Below, one piece after another: positions 18,770 through 30,344 of a stretch of 38,036 nucleotides of DNA. Under the pieces are notes generated by a model. That model saw only the letters and a program-made list of their open reading frames with translations, was not told the origin of the DNA and ran no database searches. The translations under genes were made by a program, and so were the position numbers. Origin of the DNA: Salinicola endophyticus (lineage in GTDB: Bacteria; Pseudomonadota; Gammaproteobacteria; Pseudomonadales; Halomonadaceae); NCBI RefSeq assembly GCF_003206575.1, contig NZ_PZJO01000009.1:1-38036 (forward strand). The letters are read 5' to 3'. How positions within the stretch are numbered: the stretch's first letter is position 1; each line of letters opens with the position of its first letter.

Positions 18770-19382
18770 TCAGAGCTGAATGCCGGAGAAGGACATGAAG
18801 CCCAGCGACATCAGACCGGCCGTGATGAAGGTGATGCCGAGACCCTGCAGGCTCGCCGGCACGTCACTGTACTTGAGCTTCTCACGGATACCCGCCAGGG
18901 CCATGATCGCCAGCGCCCAGCCAGCGCCGGCACCGGCACCGTAGATCACCGACTCGCCGAAGGTATAGTCGCGCTGCACCATGAACAGCGACGCACCCAT
19001 GATGGCGCAGTTGACCGTGATCAGCGGCAGGAAGACACCCAGCGCGTTGTAGAGCGCCGGCACGAACTTGTCGAGGAACATCTCCAGGATCTGCACGATC
19101 GCCGCGATCACGCCGATGTAGCTCAGAAGCCCCAGGAAGCTGAGGTCGATCTTGTCGGCCCCGGGGATACCGGTCCAGCTCAGCGCGCCCGCCTTGAGCA
19201 GATAGTTGAGGATCAGGTTGTTCATCGGCACCGTGATGGTGAGCACCACCACGACCGCGATGCCCAGACCGATGGCCGAGGAGATCTTCTTCGACACGGC
19301 GAGGAAGGTACACATGCCGAGGAAGAAGGCCAGCGCCATGTTCTCGACGAAGACCGCCTTCACGAACAGGCTAACGTAGTGC

Positions 19383-19390
<8 letters not shown>
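18770..19390 (-). CDS. nqrE: Na+-translocating NADH:quinone reductase subunit E
   Basis: NqrE is an integral membrane subunit that, with NqrD, forms a pseudo-symmetric pair holding an intramembrane iron-sulfur centre. The 206-residue product has six predicted helices. The first includes [21 protein letters not shown] with the conserved Cys, and a later one [12 protein letters not shown] carries the second Cys. I chose ATG 19390 ([12 protein letters not shown]) because AAGGAG precedes it by about 8 bases; an upstream in-frame start lies inside nqrD and adds an unconserved arginine-rich stretch. It overlaps nqrD by 8 bp. Confidence 0.96.
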
Positions 19391-20063
<673 letters not shown>

Positions 20064-20065
20064 GG

Positions 20066-20842
20066 TCACGCTCCTCCTTGGGAATCGTCATGGAACCGGG
20101 CGAGATAGGGCGCGAAGCCCTCGTCACTCAGCCAGAACCGCAACATGTTGGTGACGCCTCGACTGGTCAGCGAGGCACCCGACAGCGCATCGACCTGATA
20201 CTCGCCGCTGGCGCCGCCTTTCACGAGATGAATCTTCGGATCCTGATAGTCGCCGTCGGCGTAGATCTTCTTGCCATCCCACTTGGCCTTCCAGCGCGGG
20301 TTGTCCACCTCGCCGCCGAGTCCGGGGGTCTCGGACTGATCATAGTAGGACAGCCCGACGATGGTATTGCCATCGCCGCGCACCGACAAGAAGCCCTCCA
20401 TCAGGCCCCACAGCCCCTGGCCGCGGATCGGCAGCACGATCTGCTCGGGGTCGTCGGGATCGCCGACCAGATAGACCGTGGCGTAGTTCTCCTGACGCCC
20501 GATACCGGCCAGATCCTCCTGACCCGACAGGGTGCGAGAGGTCGCCGGGTCCTTGGCCGCTTCGAACTGGTCATAGGTCTCGGGATCGAGATTGTCGGCG
20601 TACTTGCCGTTCTTCAGATCGACGACACGCGGGGTGATCAGCTCGGCGTACTTCTTGTCGACGTTGTCACCCGGCTTGTAGAGCTCGGTCACCTGCAGGA
20701 TGTTGGACTTGCGGTCCAGCTCCTGATTCTGCACCTGCTTGGGCTTGAGCACCACCGCAGCGGACGAGACCACCACGGAGCACACCACGCAGAGCGAAAA
20801 TGCCACGATGAGCGTCTTCTTGATCGAGTTGTTGCTCGCCAT
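20066..20842 (-). CDS. nqrC: Na+-translocating NADH:quinone reductase subunit C
   Basis: NqrC carries a covalent FMN on the periplasmic side and relays electrons from the NqrD/E iron centre to NqrB. The 258-residue product has an N-terminal membrane anchor (about 10-31) and an FMN-binding domain ending in [16 protein letters not shown] (about 215-230). In characterised NqrC the flavin is bound to the Thr of an SGAT motif. Here the codon at 20171-20173 reads TCG, so the acceptor is Ser224. ApbE could in principle use the serine hydroxyl, but I cannot confirm it from sequence. All other features look normal. The start codon shares one base with the nqrB stop (TGATG). Confidence 0.96.
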   Translation of the reverse strand: MASNNSIKKTLIVAFSLCVVCSVVVSSAAVVLKPKQVQNQELDRKSNILQVTELYKPGDNVDKKYAELITPRVVDLKNGKYADNLDPETYDQFEAAKDPATSRTLSGQEDLAGIGRQENYATVYLVGDPDDPEQIVLPIRGQGLWGLMEGFLSVRGDGNTIVGLSYYDQSETPGLGGEVDNPRWKAKWDGKKIYADGDYQDPKIHLVKGGASGEYQVDALSGASLTSRGVTNMLRFWLSDEGFAPYLARFHDDSQGGA

Positions 20843-22074
20843 CAGACAGCCTCCTTCTCGGCGGGCAGCACGGCAGCCAGGCGCTTGTGACGCCGCTTGA
20901 CGTTGGCCTGCACGAAGATGTGATCAATGAGCGGCGCAAACAGGTTGGCGAACAGGATCGCCAGCATGATGCCCTCGGGGAACGCCGGGTTGACGACGCG
21001 GATGAGTACCGTCATCACGCCGATCAGGACACCGAAGATCAGCTTGCCAGGGTTGGTCATGGAGGCCGACACCGGGTCGGTGGCCATGAACACCATGCCG
21101 AAGGCGAAGCCCCCCAGCACCAGGTGCCAGTACCACGGCATCGCGAACATCGGATTGCTGTCGGAGCCGACGACGTTGAACAGCGCCGAGGTCAGGATCA
21201 TGCCGAGCATGACACCGCCCATGATGCGCCAGGAAGCGATACGCGTCAGCAGCAGCACCGCCGCGCCGAGCAGGATCGCCAGGGTCGAGGTCTCGCCCAT
21301 GGACCCCATGATGAAACCGAAGAAAGCGTCCAGCCAGCTGTACTGCTGGTGCAGGCCATCCATGCCGTTGAGCGCGGCGTTGGAGAGCGCGGTCGCGCCG
21401 GTGTAGCCATCGGCCGGCACCCACACGCTGTCGCCCGAGATCTGCGCCGGGTAGGCAAAATAGAGGAAGGCACGCCCGGTCAGCGCCGGGTTGAGGAAGT
21501 TCTTGCCGGTGCCGCCGAAGATCTCCTTGCCGATCACCACGCCGAAGCTGATGCCCAGCGCCACCTGCCACAGCGGAATGGTCGCCGGCAGGGTCAGCGC
21601 AAACAGCACGGAGGTGACGAAGAAGCCTTCGTTGACCTCATGGCCGCGCTTGATCGCGAACAGCACTTCCCAGAAGCCGCCGACCACGAAAGTGACGAAG
21701 TAGATCGGCAGGAAAAAAGTCGCCCCGAGCACGAAATTGGCCCAGATGCTGCCCGGATCGTGGCTACCGGCCAGTGCCAGGGTGATCGCCTCGCGCCAGC
21801 CGCCCATGGCCTGGAAGCCGCTGGCGATGGCGGTGTTGGCCTGATAGCCGGCGTTGTACATGCCGAAGAACATCGCCGGGAAGGTGCACAGCCACACCGT
21901 GATCATTATGCGCTTGAGGTCGATGCCGTCGCGCACGTGCGTCATGCTCTTGGTGACGCTGGGCGGCGAGTAGAAGATCGTGTCCACCGCCTCATACAGG
22001 GCGTAGAACTTCTCGTACTTCCCGCCCTTCTCGAAATGAGGCTCCAGCTTGTCGAGCGTGTTGCGAATACCCAT
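20842..22074 (-). CDS. nqrB: Na+-translocating NADH:quinone reductase subunit B
   Basis: NqrB is the largest membrane subunit. It carries covalent FMN and riboflavin and the quinone site, and forms the sodium path. The 410-residue product has about ten helices. The flavinylation motif [12 protein letters not shown] keeps Thr228 as the FMN acceptor. The sequence [22 protein letters not shown] is the conserved stretch before it. ATG 22074 is preceded by AGAGG at 7 bases, inside a duplicated copy of the nqrA 3' end. The 104 bp separating it from the nqrA stop are explained by that duplication and contain a 32-codon mini-ORF. Confidence 0.97.
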   Translation of the reverse strand: MGIRNTLDKLEPHFEKGGKYEKFYALYEAVDTIFYSPPSVTKSMTHVRDGIDLKRIMITVWLCTFPAMFFGMYNAGYQANTAIASGFQAMGGWREAITLALAGSHDPGSIWANFVLGATFFLPIYFVTFVVGGFWEVLFAIKRGHEVNEGFFVTSVLFALTLPATIPLWQVALGISFGVVIGKEIFGGTGKNFLNPALTGRAFLYFAYPAQISGDSVWVPADGYTGATALSNAALNGMDGLHQQYSWLDAFFGFIMGSMGETSTLAILLGAAVLLLTRIASWRIMGGVMLGMILTSALFNVVGSDSNPMFAMPWYWHLVLGGFAFGMVFMATDPVSASMTNPGKLIFGVLIGVMTVLIRVVNPAFPEGIMLAILFANLFAPLIDHIFVQANVKRRHKRLAAVLPAEKEAV

Positions 22075-22238
22075 CGTCAGGCCTCTTTCTCGATCATGGT
22101 CAGGTTGTCACGTGGACCCGGAACGAGACCGTACTCGTACGAGGTCGGGACATCAGGCAAGTTGCGAATCCTCATCTCCGTCAGGCCTCTTTCTCGATCA
22201 TGGTCAGGTTGTCACGCAGGATCGGACCGTACTCGTAC
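22060..22238 (-). repeat. Diverged tandem duplication spanning the nqrA end and nqrB start
   Basis: Two copies lie at 22060-22140 and 22161-22238. Each contains, in plus-strand order, GTTGCGAAT, an identical 36-base block (22077-22112 and 22181-22216), a variable stretch, and GACCGTACTCGTAC (22127-22140 and 22225-22238). The left copy has 6 extra bases in the variable stretch, so its reading frame is kept. The right copy is the true nqrA C-terminus. The left copy repeats it and leads into the nqrB start. The left copy also contains a perfect 10-bp palindrome CTCGTACGAG at 22134-22143. Origin by tandem duplication followed by divergence is the simplest reading. Confidence 0.9.
22077..22175 (-). 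CDS. 32-codon mini-ORF duplicating the NqrA C-terminus
   Basis: On the minus strand an ATG at 22175, 5 bases after the nqrA stop, opens a frame of 32 codons that ends in TGA at 22077-22079, two bases before the nqrB ATG. It reads [12 protein letters not shown], then [20 protein letters not shown]. The last part repeats the NqrA ending [18 protein letters not shown], and the first four residues echo the NqrB start MGIRN. AGAGG 10 bases upstream could support initiation. It may be translated by re-initiation and pass ribosomes on to nqrB. It could equally be a non-functional scar of the duplication or a strain-specific allele. No function is known to me. Confidence 0.5.
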   Translation of the reverse strand: MRIRNLPDVPTSYEYGLVPGPRDNLTMIEKEA

Positions 22239-23530
22239 TTGCCCGGGCACACATAGGTGCACAGCGAGAGATCCTCCTCATCCAGCTCGAGACAGCCGAG
22301 CTGCATGGCCGTCTCGATGTCGCCGACGATCAGCGAGCGCAGCAACTGCGTGGGCAGGATGTCCAGCGGCATGACTTTCTCATAGGCGCCAATCGGCACC
22401 ATGGCGCGCTCGGAGCCATTGGTCGAGGTGTTCGGCGCATAGTTGGGCAGCCCCAGGAACTGGGAGACATAGATGCCCATCACCGAATGGCGATTGCGCC
22501 CCGGCGAGAGCCAGCCCATGAAGGCACGCTTGTTGCCCTCCTCGAGCAGCGAGAACTGGTTGTGGAAGCGCCCCAGGAACTCGCGACTGCCCTCGCACTG
22601 ACTGCCACCGAAGACCGACCCCGAGATCACGCGGGTATCTTCCGGCTTGACGATCTCGCCGTCGAGCAGCTCGCTGCTGCTGGCGCCGAGACGCGTACGC
22701 ACCAGACGCGGATTGTTGGCCCGCGGGCCGCCGATCGCCACCACACGGCTGGTATCGAGCACGCCGTCGACGAACAGCTTGCCCACCGCGATCACGTCTT
22801 GGTAGCCGAGATGCCAGACCTGACGCTGCAGGCCGACCGGCGACAGATGATGAATGTGCGTCCCCACCAGACCGGCGGGATGCAGACCGTCGAAGCCCTC
22901 GGCCTGGATACCCTCGAGCTCGTCGCCCGGGAGCTGCGCCGAACCGCGGCGGCACACGAACACCTTGCCCGGGGTCAGGTGGCGTAGCGCCTGCAGACCG
23001 TGGCGGAACGCCTCGGCATCGGCATCGATCACCACCTTGGGGTCCGCCGCCAGCGGATGGGTGTCGATCGCGGTGACGAAGAGATCCGCAGGCACAGCAT
23101 CGAGCTCCGGGGTGCGCGAGAACGGACGCGCACGCAGTGCCGTCCACAGCCCCGATTCGACCAGTTGCTCGACCACCTGCTCACGCGACAGGCTCGCCAG
23201 CGCGTCGGCGCCGTGGGCGGTGAAGCTCACGCTCTGCTCGTCTTCGTCGAGCTTGATCACCACCGACAGCAGACGCCGCTTCTCGCCGCGATGGATGGCC
23301 ACCACCTCACCCGCGCCCGGGGCGGTGAAACGCACACCCGCCACCTTCTTGTCGGTGAACAGCAGCTGGCCCCGCTTGACGCGGTCGCCCTCGCGGACCT
23401 CCATGGTCGGCTTCATGCCGACGTAGTCGGTCCCGAGCAGCGCCACGTGACGCACGGCTCGTCCGGCGTCGATACGCTGCTCCGGCGCCCCCGCGATGGG
23501 GAGATCCAGGCCTCGTTTGACTTCGATCAT
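22181..23530 (-). CDS. nqrA: Na+-translocating NADH:quinone reductase subunit A
   Basis: NqrA is the cytoplasmic subunit of Na+-NQR, without membrane helices, and contributes to quinone interaction. The 449-residue product starts [14 protein letters not shown] and has a biotinyl-lipoyl-like fold near residues 40-80 ([31 protein letters not shown]), followed by the SLBB-like region. Length matches the usual 446-450. It heads the operon nqrABCDEF-apbE-nqrM. No strong ribosome site is seen before ATG 23530 (GGGCGAGAC at a short distance), and no convincing promoter in the region upstream. Its C-terminal 20 codons are repeated just downstream. Confidence 0.97.
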   Translation of the reverse strand: MIEVKRGLDLPIAGAPEQRIDAGRAVRHVALLGTDYVGMKPTMEVREGDRVKRGQLLFTDKKVAGVRFTAPGAGEVVAIHRGEKRRLLSVVIKLDEDEQSVSFTAHGADALASLSREQVVEQLVESGLWTALRARPFSRTPELDAVPADLFVTAIDTHPLAADPKVVIDADAEAFRHGLQALRHLTPGKVFVCRRGSAQLPGDELEGIQAEGFDGLHPAGLVGTHIHHLSPVGLQRQVWHLGYQDVIAVGKLFVDGVLDTSRVVAIGGPRANNPRLVRTRLGASSSELLDGEIVKPEDTRVISGSVFGGSQCEGSREFLGRFHNQFSLLEEGNKRAFMGWLSPGRNRHSVMGIYVSQFLGLPNYAPNTSTNGSERAMVPIGAYEKVMPLDILPTQLLRSLIVGDIETAMQLGCLELDEEDLSLCTYVCPGKYEYGPILRDNLTMIEKEA

Positions 23531-23783
23531 AGTCTCGCCCAGTTATCGAATCTGATTGACGTAAGGAAAGAGTTTCGACGGACGCCGAGGCACCCCCGCT
23601 CGACCGCGGTAGCGCCGTGGAGTCAGGAGACAGCGTCACGGACTTCGAATGCTTTTCTTATCAGAAAGGGTGACTTCCATGACCCGTGCGCGGCACGGAC
23701 CACGCCAAAAAACGCGCACCAGTATAATGAGAGAGGCCCCGAAAGACCACTCATCCAGCCCCTTCACTCCCCCCACAATAACG
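23531..23783. other. nqr operon upstream region
   Basis: This spacer separates nqrA from the gap terminator. It must contain the nqr promoter, but no minus-strand -35/-10 pair is convincing. A TATAAT at 23723-23728 is on the plus strand with no -35 and points the wrong way. A small open minus-strand frame (23636-23821) has no recognisable protein features and crosses the terminator, so I do not call it. Confidence 0.4.
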
Positions 23784-23809
23784 AAAAAGTCCCGACGGCG
23801 CCGGGACTT
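23784..23809 (-). terminator. Rho-independent terminator of gap
   Basis: On the minus strand an 8-bp stem AAGTCCCG/CGGGACTT (plus 23787-23794 and 23802-23809) with a 7-base loop is followed by TTTTTC. It lies 46 bp past the gap stop and insulates the nqr operon from gap transcription. Confidence 0.88.
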
Positions 23810-23854
23810 GTCTACGACCAAAGTCTAACTCATGCCGCGCCGGCGGCGGCCACC

Positions 23855-25330
23855 TCAGGGGGTGGCCGGCAGGTAGCGATGGCGCACGTTGGACATGTGC
23901 TGGAGGATGCGCACCACCTGACAGCTATAGCCGAACTCATTGTCGTACCAGACGTAGAGTACCGCATGCTTGTCGTTGGCGATGGTCGCCTTGGCATCGA
24001 TCACCCCGGCATGGCGGTTGCCGACGAAGTCCGACGATACGACCTCGGGGGAGTCGACGTAGTCGATCTGCTTGTGCATCGGCGAGTGCAGCGCAGTCTG
24101 GCGCAGGTACTCGTTGAGCGCCTCGCGCTCGGTGCCCCGCTCCAGCGTCAGATTGAGAATCGCCATCGAGACGTTGGGGGTGGGCACGCGAATGGCGTTG
24201 CCGGTGAGCTTGCCGGAAAGCTCGGGCAGCGCCTTGGCCACCGCCTTGGCCGCGCCAGTCTCGGTCAACACCATGTTGAGCGGTGCACTGCGCCCGCGGC
24301 GATCGCCCTTGTGATAGTTGTCGATCAGGTTCTGGTCGTTGGTATAGGAGTGCACCGTCTCGACGTGGCCGTGGACGATGCCGAACTCGTCGTCCATCGC
24401 CTTGAGCACCGGCACGATGGCGTTGGTGGTACACGAGGCGGCCGAGACGATGCGGTCGTCGTCGCCGATCGTGGCGTGGTTGATACCGTGCACCACGTTC
24501 TTGAGATCGCCCTTGCCCGGTGCGGTCAGCAGCACCTTGGCCACGCCCTTGGCGGCCAGATGCTGGGACAGCCCTTCACGGTCGCGCCACTTGCCGGTGT
24601 TGTCGACGACGATGGCATGGTCGATGCCGTAGGCGGTGTAGTCGACCTCGGCCGGCGCGTCGGCATAGATGACCTGGATCACGTGACCGTTGGCGATCAG
24701 CGCCTGGCGCTCGCGGTCGACGTCGATCGAGCCCGAGAAAGGTCCGTGGACCGAGTCGCGGCGCAGCAGGCTGGCACGCTTCTCGAGATCGTCGCCGCTG
24801 CCGCGCACCACGATCGCCCGCAGTCGCAGCAGGTTGCCGCCGCCGGCCTTCTCGATCATGATCCGCGCCAGAATACGGCCGATACGGCCGAAGCCGTAGA
24901 GCACCACGTCCTGGGGTTCCCCACCCATGCCGCTGGCGTCGTGGCCACCGATGATGTCGGCCAGCTCACGCTCGAGGAAAGCGCGCACGTCGGACTCGCC
25001 GGCATGCTTGAACGCCACCGCCAGACGCCCGATGTCGATGTGCGCCGGCCCCAGGTCGAGCTCGGTCATCGCGCGCACCATGGGCAGCGTATCCGCCACC
25101 GTGAGCTCGGTACCCTCGACCTTGCGCACATAGCGATGGTTCTTGAGGATGCGCGTCACCGAGCGGTTGATCAGCGAGCGTCCGAACAGCGACGGGATCA
25201 CGTTGTACTGGCGGTAGAGCTTGCCCAGCAGCGGAATCATCTCTTCCGCCTGCGCTTCGTTGTCCTGCCACTGTTGAAAAACGTGCTCGAGCTGTTGCTG
25301 ACTCACGGCCGGGTCTCTCTTCTGTGTCAT
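23855..25330 (-). CDS. gap: Glyceraldehyde-3-phosphate dehydrogenase, long form with N-terminal extension
   Basis: This enzyme interconverts glyceraldehyde-3-phosphate and 1,3-bisphosphoglycerate with NAD(P). The 491-residue product has an N-terminal extension of about 140 mostly helical residues (EEMIPLLGKLYRQYNV, GRSLINRSVTRILKNHR). The Rossmann motif VLYGFGRIGR follows (about 143-152), then the catalytic SAASCTTNA with Cys300 and the usual C-terminal domain. Standard GAPDH is about 335 residues. The long type occurs in Pseudomonas next to mfd, as here, and is thought to serve gluconeogenic or anabolic flux. The MTQK start matches the Pseudomonas protein, though the ribosome site is weak. 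A HexR-like operator lies about 110 bp upstream. Confidence 0.92.
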   Translation of the reverse strand: MTQKRDPAVSQQQLEHVFQQWQDNEAQAEEMIPLLGKLYRQYNVIPSLFGRSLINRSVTRILKNHRYVRKVEGTELTVADTLPMVRAMTELDLGPAHIDIGRLAVAFKHAGESDVRAFLERELADIIGGHDASGMGGEPQDVVLYGFGRIGRILARIMIEKAGGGNLLRLRAIVVRGSGDDLEKRASLLRRDSVHGPFSGSIDVDRERQALIANGHVIQVIYADAPAEVDYTAYGIDHAIVVDNTGKWRDREGLSQHLAAKGVAKVLLTAPGKGDLKNVVHGINHATIGDDDRIVSAASCTTNAIVPVLKAMDDEFGIVHGHVETVHSYTNDQNLIDNYHKGDRRGRSAPLNMVLTETGAAKAVAKALPELSGKLTGNAIRVPTPNVSMAILNLTLERGTEREALNEYLRQTALHSPMHKQIDYVDSPEVVSSDFVGNRHAGVIDAKATIANDKHAVLYVWYDNEFGYSCQVVRILQHMSNVRHRYLPATP

Positions 25331-25387
25331 CGTCGTCGATCGCCGGGAAGGCGCTGACAGCGCCCCGGCTCGTCCAAAAACCCGAGC

Positions 25388-25417
25388 ATTATCGGTAACC
25401 TACGAGACAAGCCGCAA
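25388..25417 (-). promoter_or_regulatory. Putative promoter of gap
   Basis: On the minus strand TTGCGG (plus 25412-25417) is followed after 18 bases by GATAAT (plus 25388-25393). The inferred start near 25381 leaves a leader of about 50 bases. The HexR-like palindrome would then be centred near -65. Confidence 0.5.
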
Positions 25418-25438
25418 TCACTGCGTAGTCGCAAGCGT

Positions 25439-25453
25439 TGTAGTTTGACTACA
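25439..25453. promoter_or_regulatory. HexR-like operator in the gap-mfd intergenic region
   Basis: TGTAGTTTGACTACA is a perfect 6-3-6 palindrome (TGTAGT / ACTACA). HexR, the RpiR-type regulator of central carbon metabolism in gammaproteobacteria, binds sites of the form TGTARTnnnAYTACA as I recall them. HexR regulons commonly include gap genes. The palindrome sits about 65 bases upstream of the inferred gap start, a position more usual for activation than for steric repression. Identification is by motif only; hexR itself is not in the window. Confidence 0.6.
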
Positions 25454-25583
25454 GGCGACCGTGTCAGCGGCGGCCGCGTCCCGCTCACGCCCGCCCCCTG
25501 CTATCATGAAGGGCCATCGCGCGGCGGCCGTCGCCTAGCCCGGCCGTGCCACTGTCTTGTTCAATTCCGCTAGCGAAAGGTCC

Positions 25584-29033
<3,450 letters not shown>

Positions 29034-29054
29034 GATCGCTGAGATCGGATTGAC

Positions 29055-29089
29055 GCCCGAGCGCCCCGCCGACGACGGAGAGCTCGGGC
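29055..29089. terminator. Weak hairpin between mfd and the metallophosphoesterase gene
   Basis: GCCCGAGC at 29055-29062 pairs with GCTCGGGC at 29082-29089 across a 19-base loop, in the 66-bp gap between convergent genes. There is no U-tract on either side, so termination is only a suggestion. Confidence 0.35.
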
Positions 29090-29099
29090 GGTCTCAGCC

Positions 29100-30224
29100 T
29101 CAGTCGGCGCGCTGCAACCGAATCAGGGTGATCTCGGCGGGCGCACCGAAACGCATCGGCGGGCCCCAGTAGCCGGTGCCGCGGCTGGTGTAGACCCACA
29201 TCCGCCCTTCACGACCGAGCCCGGCCAGGAAGCGGTTGGCGCGCCGCGCCGCCAGGCTCCAGGGCCACAGCTGGCCACCATGGGTGTGGCCCGAGAGCTG
29301 CAGGTCGAAGCCGGCGCGGGCTGCCGCCGGCGCCGAATTGGGCTGGTGCGCCAGCAGCACCCGCGGTACCGCCTCGGGCAGGCCGGCGGCGGCGCGCTGC
29401 GGGTCGCTGCGGTGCGCCTCAAGGTAGTGACCGGCGGTGAGATCGGTGATCCCGGCGACCGCCAGCTGCGCGCCCTCGTGGGTGATCAGGGTGGCAGCAT
29501 TGACCAGCACCTTCAGCCCCAACTGCTCGAAGGCCCGGGTCCAGGCCGCCGCCTCGCTGTAGTACTCGTGATTGCCAGTGACACAGAAGACCCCATGCCG
29601 CGCCGCGAGTCCGCGCAGCGGCTCCAGCTCCGGGGCCAGCTCGTCGACCCGTCCATCGGTCAGGTCGCCGGTGATCGCCACCAGATCCGGCCCCAGGGCA
29701 TTGGCTCGGGCCACATAGCGAGCCAGCTGGCGACGCTTGATGGTCGGGCCGACGTGGAGATCGCTCAACTGGACGATACGGAAATCGACCAGCGCCGACG
29801 GCAACCCCGCCAGCGGCACCCTCACCTCGACCACCCGCGGCACCCGGCGCGCCTGCCACAGCGCGTACAGGCTCAGCCCCAGGGTCGCCACCACCACGCC
29901 CCACGCGCTTGCCTCGCGCCAGGCCCCGAACGCCAGCGGCATCAGCAAGAGCACCAGCAGCAGCAGATCCCGCGCCAGGGTCAGCACCAGCAGGAACGAG
30001 AAGGCACCGGTCATCAGCGAGATCGGCCAGGCGAACCAGCGCCCGTTGAGCCAGCTCACCCGCAGCACCCAGGACAGTGTCAGCGCACTCAACGCCAGAT
30101 AGCCCCATGCCAGGGCCGCGCCCGGCAGCGCAAGATCGAGGTCCGGCAGCAGCCGCCAGCCGATGTAGACGTGCAGCAGCACGAGCCAGAAGCGCAGACG
30201 CATGACGAAGCGAGAGTGGCGCAA
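29100..30224 (-). CDS. Membrane-anchored metallophosphoesterase (YkoQ/YaeI-like)
   Basis: The N-terminal 140 residues contain about four hydrophobic helices. A calcineurin-type phosphoesterase domain follows with all core motifs: VQLSDLHVGPTI, ITGDLTDG, VTGNHEYYS and LSGHTHGGQLW, so the binuclear metal centre looks complete. Members of this subgroup are membrane phosphohydrolases; E. coli YaeI and YkoQ-like proteins are often linked to UDP-2,3-diacylglucosamine or phosphodiester hydrolysis, but the substrate here cannot be assigned. The frame starts with TTG at 30224, with AAGGA about 11 bases upstream. ATG 30203 is the alternative and has no clear ribosome site. It is convergent with mfd and divergent from the GltB-like gene. 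Confidence 0.88.
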   Translation of the reverse strand: MRHSRFVMRLRFWLVLLHVYIGWRLLPDLDLALPGAALAWGYLALSALTLSWVLRVSWLNGRWFAWPISLMTGAFSFLLVLTLARDLLLLVLLLMPLAFGAWREASAWGVVVATLGLSLYALWQARRVPRVVEVRVPLAGLPSALVDFRIVQLSDLHVGPTIKRRQLARYVARANALGPDLVAITGDLTDGRVDELAPELEPLRGLAARHGVFCVTGNHEYYSEAAAWTRAFEQLGLKVLVNAATLITHEGAQLAVAGITDLTAGHYLEAHRSDPQRAAAGLPEAVPRVLLAHQPNSAPAAARAGFDLQLSGHTHGGQLWPWSLAARRANRFLAGLGREGRMWVYTSRGTGYWGPPMRFGAPAEITLIRLQRAD

Positions 30225-30344
30225 GAGCGAAAATTCCTTCTACTTCAGTGGTGGTGTGGTTAGCCGCAGGGGCGCGCTTTCGCTATCCTTGCCCCCTTGC
30301 GCGGACGCCGTCGCGACCGCCATGAGCCAGGAGCCGATGTTCGC

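Noticed and set aside
23723-23728. A perfect TATAAT upstream of nqrA
   Set aside because: It is on the plus strand, pointing away from nqrA toward the gap terminator, and has no -35 at the right distance.
25557-25583. An in-frame TTG start that would add nine residues to Mfd
   Set aside because: ATG 25584 has a ribosome site and gives the usual family length.
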